A stretch of 8,011 nt of DNA from Parcubacteria group bacterium GW2011_GWA1_47_8. Lineage in GTDB: Bacteria > Patescibacteriota > Minisyncoccia > Phycocordibacterales > UBA1550. Of the stretch, positions 6,076-8,011 are shown in pieces (position 1 is the first letter of the stretch; the number at the start of each line of letters is the position of its first letter). The position numbers and the translations under genes are program-made. Below the pieces are notes generated by a model that saw only the letters and a program-made list of their open reading frames with translations, did not search any database and had not been told where the DNA came from. The stretch covers positions 1-8,011 of the forward strand of contig LCOP01000007.1 in the NCBI GenBank assembly GCA_000996605.1. The letters are read 5' to 3'.

Positions 6076-6195
6076 CCCGTTAGAGATAGGAAATTATTAA
6101 ATTTCCGTATCTTAATTATACCAAACTGCTAATAGTAATACCTACATTGTACTTCCTTCGTGCTAGAAATGTAACGCTCTTATCTCTAACGGGAT
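6074..6195. repeat. 122-bp segment bounded by 15-bp perfect inverted repeats between sufC and the SufT-like gene
   Basis: ATCCCGTTAGAGATA (6074-6088) and its exact reverse complement TATCTCTAACGGGAT (6181-6195) bound a 92-base AT-rich interior. In a read-through message from sufC these arms would pair and enclose the first two bases of the SufT-like start codon. The interior has a nested hairpin, GGAAATT-ATTA-AATTTCC (6089-6106), a looser pair TACATT/AATGTA (6143-6148, 6168-6173) and a promoter. The dinucleotide TC occurs just outside both arms on the plus strand, which is too short to count as a target duplication. It could be a small MITE-like element or an RNA structure controlling the downstream start. 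Confidence 0.75.
6115..6123 (-). promoter_or_regulatory. Extended -10 promoter of the SufT-like gene
   Basis: The minus strand reads TGGTATAAT, the same extended -10 as in front of znuA. Transcription should start near 6108, giving a leader of about 33 bases that consists almost wholly of the GGAAATT/AATTTCC hairpin and the right-reading repeat arm. There is no recognisable -35, and no good Shine-Dalgarno; AACGGG next to the ATG is too close. Confidence 0.6.
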
Positions 6196-6203
6196 TCGTA
6201 ACC

Positions 6204-7013
6204 CTACCCATTAAACCCTTTCTCGATGATTTCGCGTGCGAGCTCCGGTCCGCCGGTCTTCACCACCCTCCCCTCCTTCATCACCGACACACGATCGGGA
6301 TTTATCTTTTCCAAAATAGTCCCGAGATGCGTCACGATGAGAAACCCCGTCCCCTCTTTGCGAAGTTTCTCGATCCCCGCAAACACATTCACGAGTGAAT
6401 CAATATCCACACCTGAGTCAATCTCATCGAGAAGCGCAAATTTAGGTTCAAGCGCCAAGAGTTGAATCATCTCGCCTTGCTTCTTTTCTCCTCCGGAAAA
6501 TCCTTTGTTCACAAATCTTTTGAGTAACCCTTCATCAAAATTAAATTCTTTCACTTTTGCGGAAAGCATCTTATAAAATTCCGGAATCGAAATGTCCCCC
6601 GCCGAACTTTCCCCAGAAAGGAATTTTCTTGTATTTTTACTACCCACACTCTCCTCGACAGAGGAAAATTTTGCGGGCAAGCCCCCTTTAATCATGCGGT
6701 ACGCGCGGTGAAGAAGCGTGAGCATCGTCACACCGTCAACCGCAGGAAGGTACTGCATCGAAAGGAATACTCCCTTCCCCGCCTTTTTTTCCGTAGGAAG
6801 GTTTGTGATATCTTCGTCGTCGAGAACAACACTTCCCCCGGTCATTTCGTATGCCGGATGCCCCATCACTGCGTTTAAAAGCGTGGACTTGCCGGAACCA
6901 TTTGGCCCCATAATGAGGTGAACTTCCCCCGATGCAAGCTCAAGCGACGCATCGTCGACAATCGTTTTGCCCTCGCGACGTACGGTTATGTTTTTAAATG
7001 TTAACGTGGACAT
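6204..7013 (-). CDS. sufC: Fe-S cluster assembly ATPase SufC
   Basis: SufC is the cytoplasmic ABC-type ATPase that drives the SufB/SufD scaffold during Fe-S cluster assembly; it is not a transporter. Motifs in the 269-residue product are: Walker A GPNGSGKST (36-44), Q-loop Gln87 in SMQYLPAV, signature FSGGEKK (172-178), Walker B FALLDEIDSGVDID (192-205) with Glu197, and H-loop His229 in VTHL. GGEKK followed by LLDEIDSG is diagnostic for SufC over transport ATPases. SufC is normally about 250 residues; the extra 20 or so lie between about 110 and 145 (including KFLSGESSAGD), in the helical part between Q-loop and signature. The ATG at 7011-7013 is 10 bases after the sufU stop; an in-frame extension to 7067 would overlap sufU and lacks family similarity. 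The stop is TAG at 6204-6206. Confidence 0.93.
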   Translation of the reverse strand: MSTLTFKNITVRREGKTIVDDASLELASGEVHLIMGPNGSGKSTLLNAVMGHPAYEMTGGSVVLDDEDITNLPTEKKAGKGVFLSMQYLPAVDGVTMLTLLHRAYRMIKGGLPAKFSSVEESVGSKNTRKFLSGESSAGDISIPEFYKMLSAKVKEFNFDEGLLKRFVNKGFSGGEKKQGEMIQLLALEPKFALLDEIDSGVDIDSLVNVFAGIEKLRKEGTGFLIVTHLGTILEKINPDRVSVMKEGRVVKTGGPELAREIIEKGFNG

Positions 7014-7023
7014 AGAAATATTA

Positions 7024-7398
7024 TTATCGAAGATCTTTGAGAATCTTTTCGAGCGCCGCGTAACCAAGGAGTGCGCAGTTCGCGCGTCCGGGACTTATCT
7101 GTACTCCCAGCATAGTATAGATATCGCCGGGCGACAAGAGTTTGAGCTCGCGCGTGGTCATCCCCTTGAGCTTATCGGTAAGCATCGAGAGCCCCGCTTG
7201 CGACACCGCACACCCCTCGCCTTGAAATGCCGCATCGGATACCGTACCCTTTTCATCAAAAGCGAGCATGAGAACACCGCGGTCCCCGCACGAAGCATTG
7301 CGCGCTTCGGCTTCATGATGTTCGCCAGAAATCACCCGCTTGTTGTGCGGATGCCTATTGTGGTCAAGCAGATTTTCTTTATATAATTCTTCGTCCAT
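7024..7398 (-). CDS. sufU: Fe-S assembly sulfur acceptor/scaffold, SufU-like (NifU N-terminal domain family)
   Basis: The protein (124 residues) takes persulfide sulfur from SufS and passes it to the Suf scaffold. The three conserved cysteines and the aspartate are present: Cys37 and Asp39 in ASCGD, Cys63 in GEGCAVS, and Cys108 in RANCALL. The GEGC(A/S)(V/I)S and GDI...PxRxxCA sequences look like Gram-positive SufU. The distance between the second and third Cys is 45 residues, close to IscU (43) and shorter than in Bacillus SufU (about 62), so the SufU insertion is missing. The position before the third Cys is Asn107, not the His of IscU. Its place between sufS and sufC supports SufU. The ATG at 7396-7398 follows the sufS stop by 22 bases made of GACTTT repeats, and no Shine-Dalgarno is present. 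Confidence 0.9.
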   Translation of the reverse strand: MDEELYKENLLDHNRHPHNKRVISGEHHEAEARNASCGDRGVLMLAFDEKGTVSDAAFQGEGCAVSQAGLSMLTDKLKGMTTRELKLLSPGDIYTMLGVQISPGRANCALLGYAALEKILKDLR

Positions 7399-7440
7399 GA
7401 CTTTACGACTTTATAGACTTTTAGACTTTAAAGACTTCTT
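7399..7440. repeat. Degenerate GACTTT tandem repeat between sufS and sufU
   Basis: GACTTT begins at 7399, 7407, 7416 and 7424, with GACTTC at 7433, so the spacing alternates 8 and 9 bases. This amounts to two imperfect 17-base units (three mismatches) plus a partial third. The array fills the 22-base intergenic gap and continues into the last codons of sufS, where it encodes the EVFKV end. On the coding strand it reads as repeated AAAGTC and directly precedes the sufU ATG. Confidence 0.6.
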
Positions 7441-8011
7441 TTGCTTTTTTAATTCCCGCGATCAGCGCGCCGATGTCATCTGCAGTATTATAAAGATAGA
7501 AACTCGCGCGCGCGGTCGCGGATACGCCGAGCGCCGTAACAAAAGGCTCCGCGCAGTGGTGTCCGGAACGAATAGCGACTCCTTCACGTCCGAGTATTTC
7601 CGCAAGATCATGCGCATGAATTCCCTCCATAACGAACGACACGATGCCGATATTTCTCTCACTGTCCCCTTCTGCAAGAATGCGCACACCGGGAATTTCC
7701 CTCAAGTGTGCTAACGCTTCTTTTACCACCACCTGTGTGTGGGTATAGATATTTTTTACGCCGACATTTTCGAGATACGCGACCGCGGCACCGAGCCTGA
7801 TTGCCCCCGCAATATTCGGCGTCCCCGCCTCGAATCGCGCGAGTGACTCACGCCATGACGCTCCTTCGAGCATGACCTTTTCCACAATCCCCCCACCATA
7901 CACCCCCGGCTCAAGCTTTTCTAGGAGTTCATGCTTTCCCCAGAGAACCCCCACCCCCGTCGGTCCGCACATCTTGTGCCCCGAGAAATACACGAAATCC
8001 GCACCAAGTGT
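7421..8011 (-). CDS. sufS: Cysteine desulfurase SufS (partial, N-terminus outside window)
   Basis: SufS is a PLP enzyme of the class-V aminotransferase fold that removes sulfur from L-cysteine as alanine plus an enzyme persulfide. The C-terminal 196 residues are visible and the frame is open to the right edge. The fragment begins TLGADFVYFSGHKMCGPTG, with the PLP-binding lysine at fragment residue 13. The catalytic cysteine lies in RSGHHCAEP at fragment residue 153. The 140-residue spacing and the RSGHHC motif mark a group II (SufS/CsdA) rather than group I (IscS/NifS) desulfurase. ARFEAGTPN and RASFYLYNT are further family segments. The stop TAA (7421-7423) is 22 bases before sufU. Pairing with SufU as the acceptor fits the gene order. 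About half the gene lies outside, probably with sufB/sufD further upstream. Confidence 0.94.
   Translation of the reverse strand, partial: TLGADFVYFSGHKMCGPTGVGVLWGKHELLEKLEPGVYGGGIVEKVMLEGASWRESLARFEAGTPNIAGAIRLGAAVAYLENVGVKNIYTHTQVVVKEALAHLREIPGVRILAEGDSERNIGIVSFVMEGIHAHDLAEILGREGVAIRSGHHCAEPFVTALGVSATARASFYLYNTADDIGALIAGIKKAKEVFKV

Noticed and set aside
1..8011. CRISPR array, tRNA/rRNA, insertion sequence, toxin-antitoxin or defence system
   Set aside because: I found no spaced repeat array, no cloverleaf, no transposase or recombinase, and no defence-family motif on either strand. The repeats seen are short inverted or tandem elements between housekeeping genes.

Overview
This 8 kb window looks like ordinary chromosome from a compact bacterial genome. 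A member of the Candidate Phyla Radiation (Patescibacteria, Parcubacteria-like) is my best guess. The reasons are very short gaps, almost no Shine-Dalgarno sites, start codons placed a few bases after a -10 box, and the combination of a membrane-anchored DsbA-like protein, a Zn/Mn ABC importer and a minimal Suf cluster. This assignment is inference. TGA is used as a stop (end of znuC), which argues against the TGA-recoded lineages Gracilibacteria and Absconditabacteria. All genes but one lie on the minus strand.

Layout from left to right: (1) 1-1059, minus: N-terminal 353 residues of an FAD-linked oxidase of the GlcD/D-lactate dehydrogenase type, running off the left edge. Its promoter region (1060-1131) carries a perfect 12-bp-arm palindrome exactly where transcription should start. 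(2) 1132-1686, minus: a Bcp/PrxQ peroxiredoxin with an intrinsic terminator overlapping its 3' end and a probably leaderless start. (3) 1699-4094, minus: a metal (Zn or Mn) ABC importer in the order znuA-znuC-znuB with overlapping genes. The binding-protein gene znuA is broken: a piece of roughly 30 codons containing the first metal-ligand histidine is missing and the frame changes there. (4) 4123-4704, minus: the ribosome-assembly GTPase EngB. (5) 4705-4893: a divergent promoter region with a 19-bp-arm perfect palindrome that has a TATAAT box facing out of each arm. (6) 4894-5634, plus: a membrane-anchored DsbA-like thiol oxidoreductase. (7) 5635-5775: a convergent gap with one imperfect hairpin. 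(8) 5776-8011, minus: an iron-sulfur cluster assembly set, transcribed sufS (partial, running off the right edge), sufU, sufC, then a SufT-like MIP18-family gene. A 128-bp gap before the SufT-like gene holds 15-bp inverted repeats around an extended -10 promoter.

Functionally, SufS takes sulfur from cysteine, SufU accepts it, SufC powers the scaffold (SufB/SufD must lie outside the window), and the SufT-like protein helps cluster maturation. The peroxiredoxin, thiol oxidoreductase and metal importer fit a general redox and metal housekeeping theme, but nothing here proves they work as one system. I do not see a previously undescribed defence or mobile system. The points worth a second look are the disrupted znuA, three strong palindromic elements at promoters, and the leaderless start signals.
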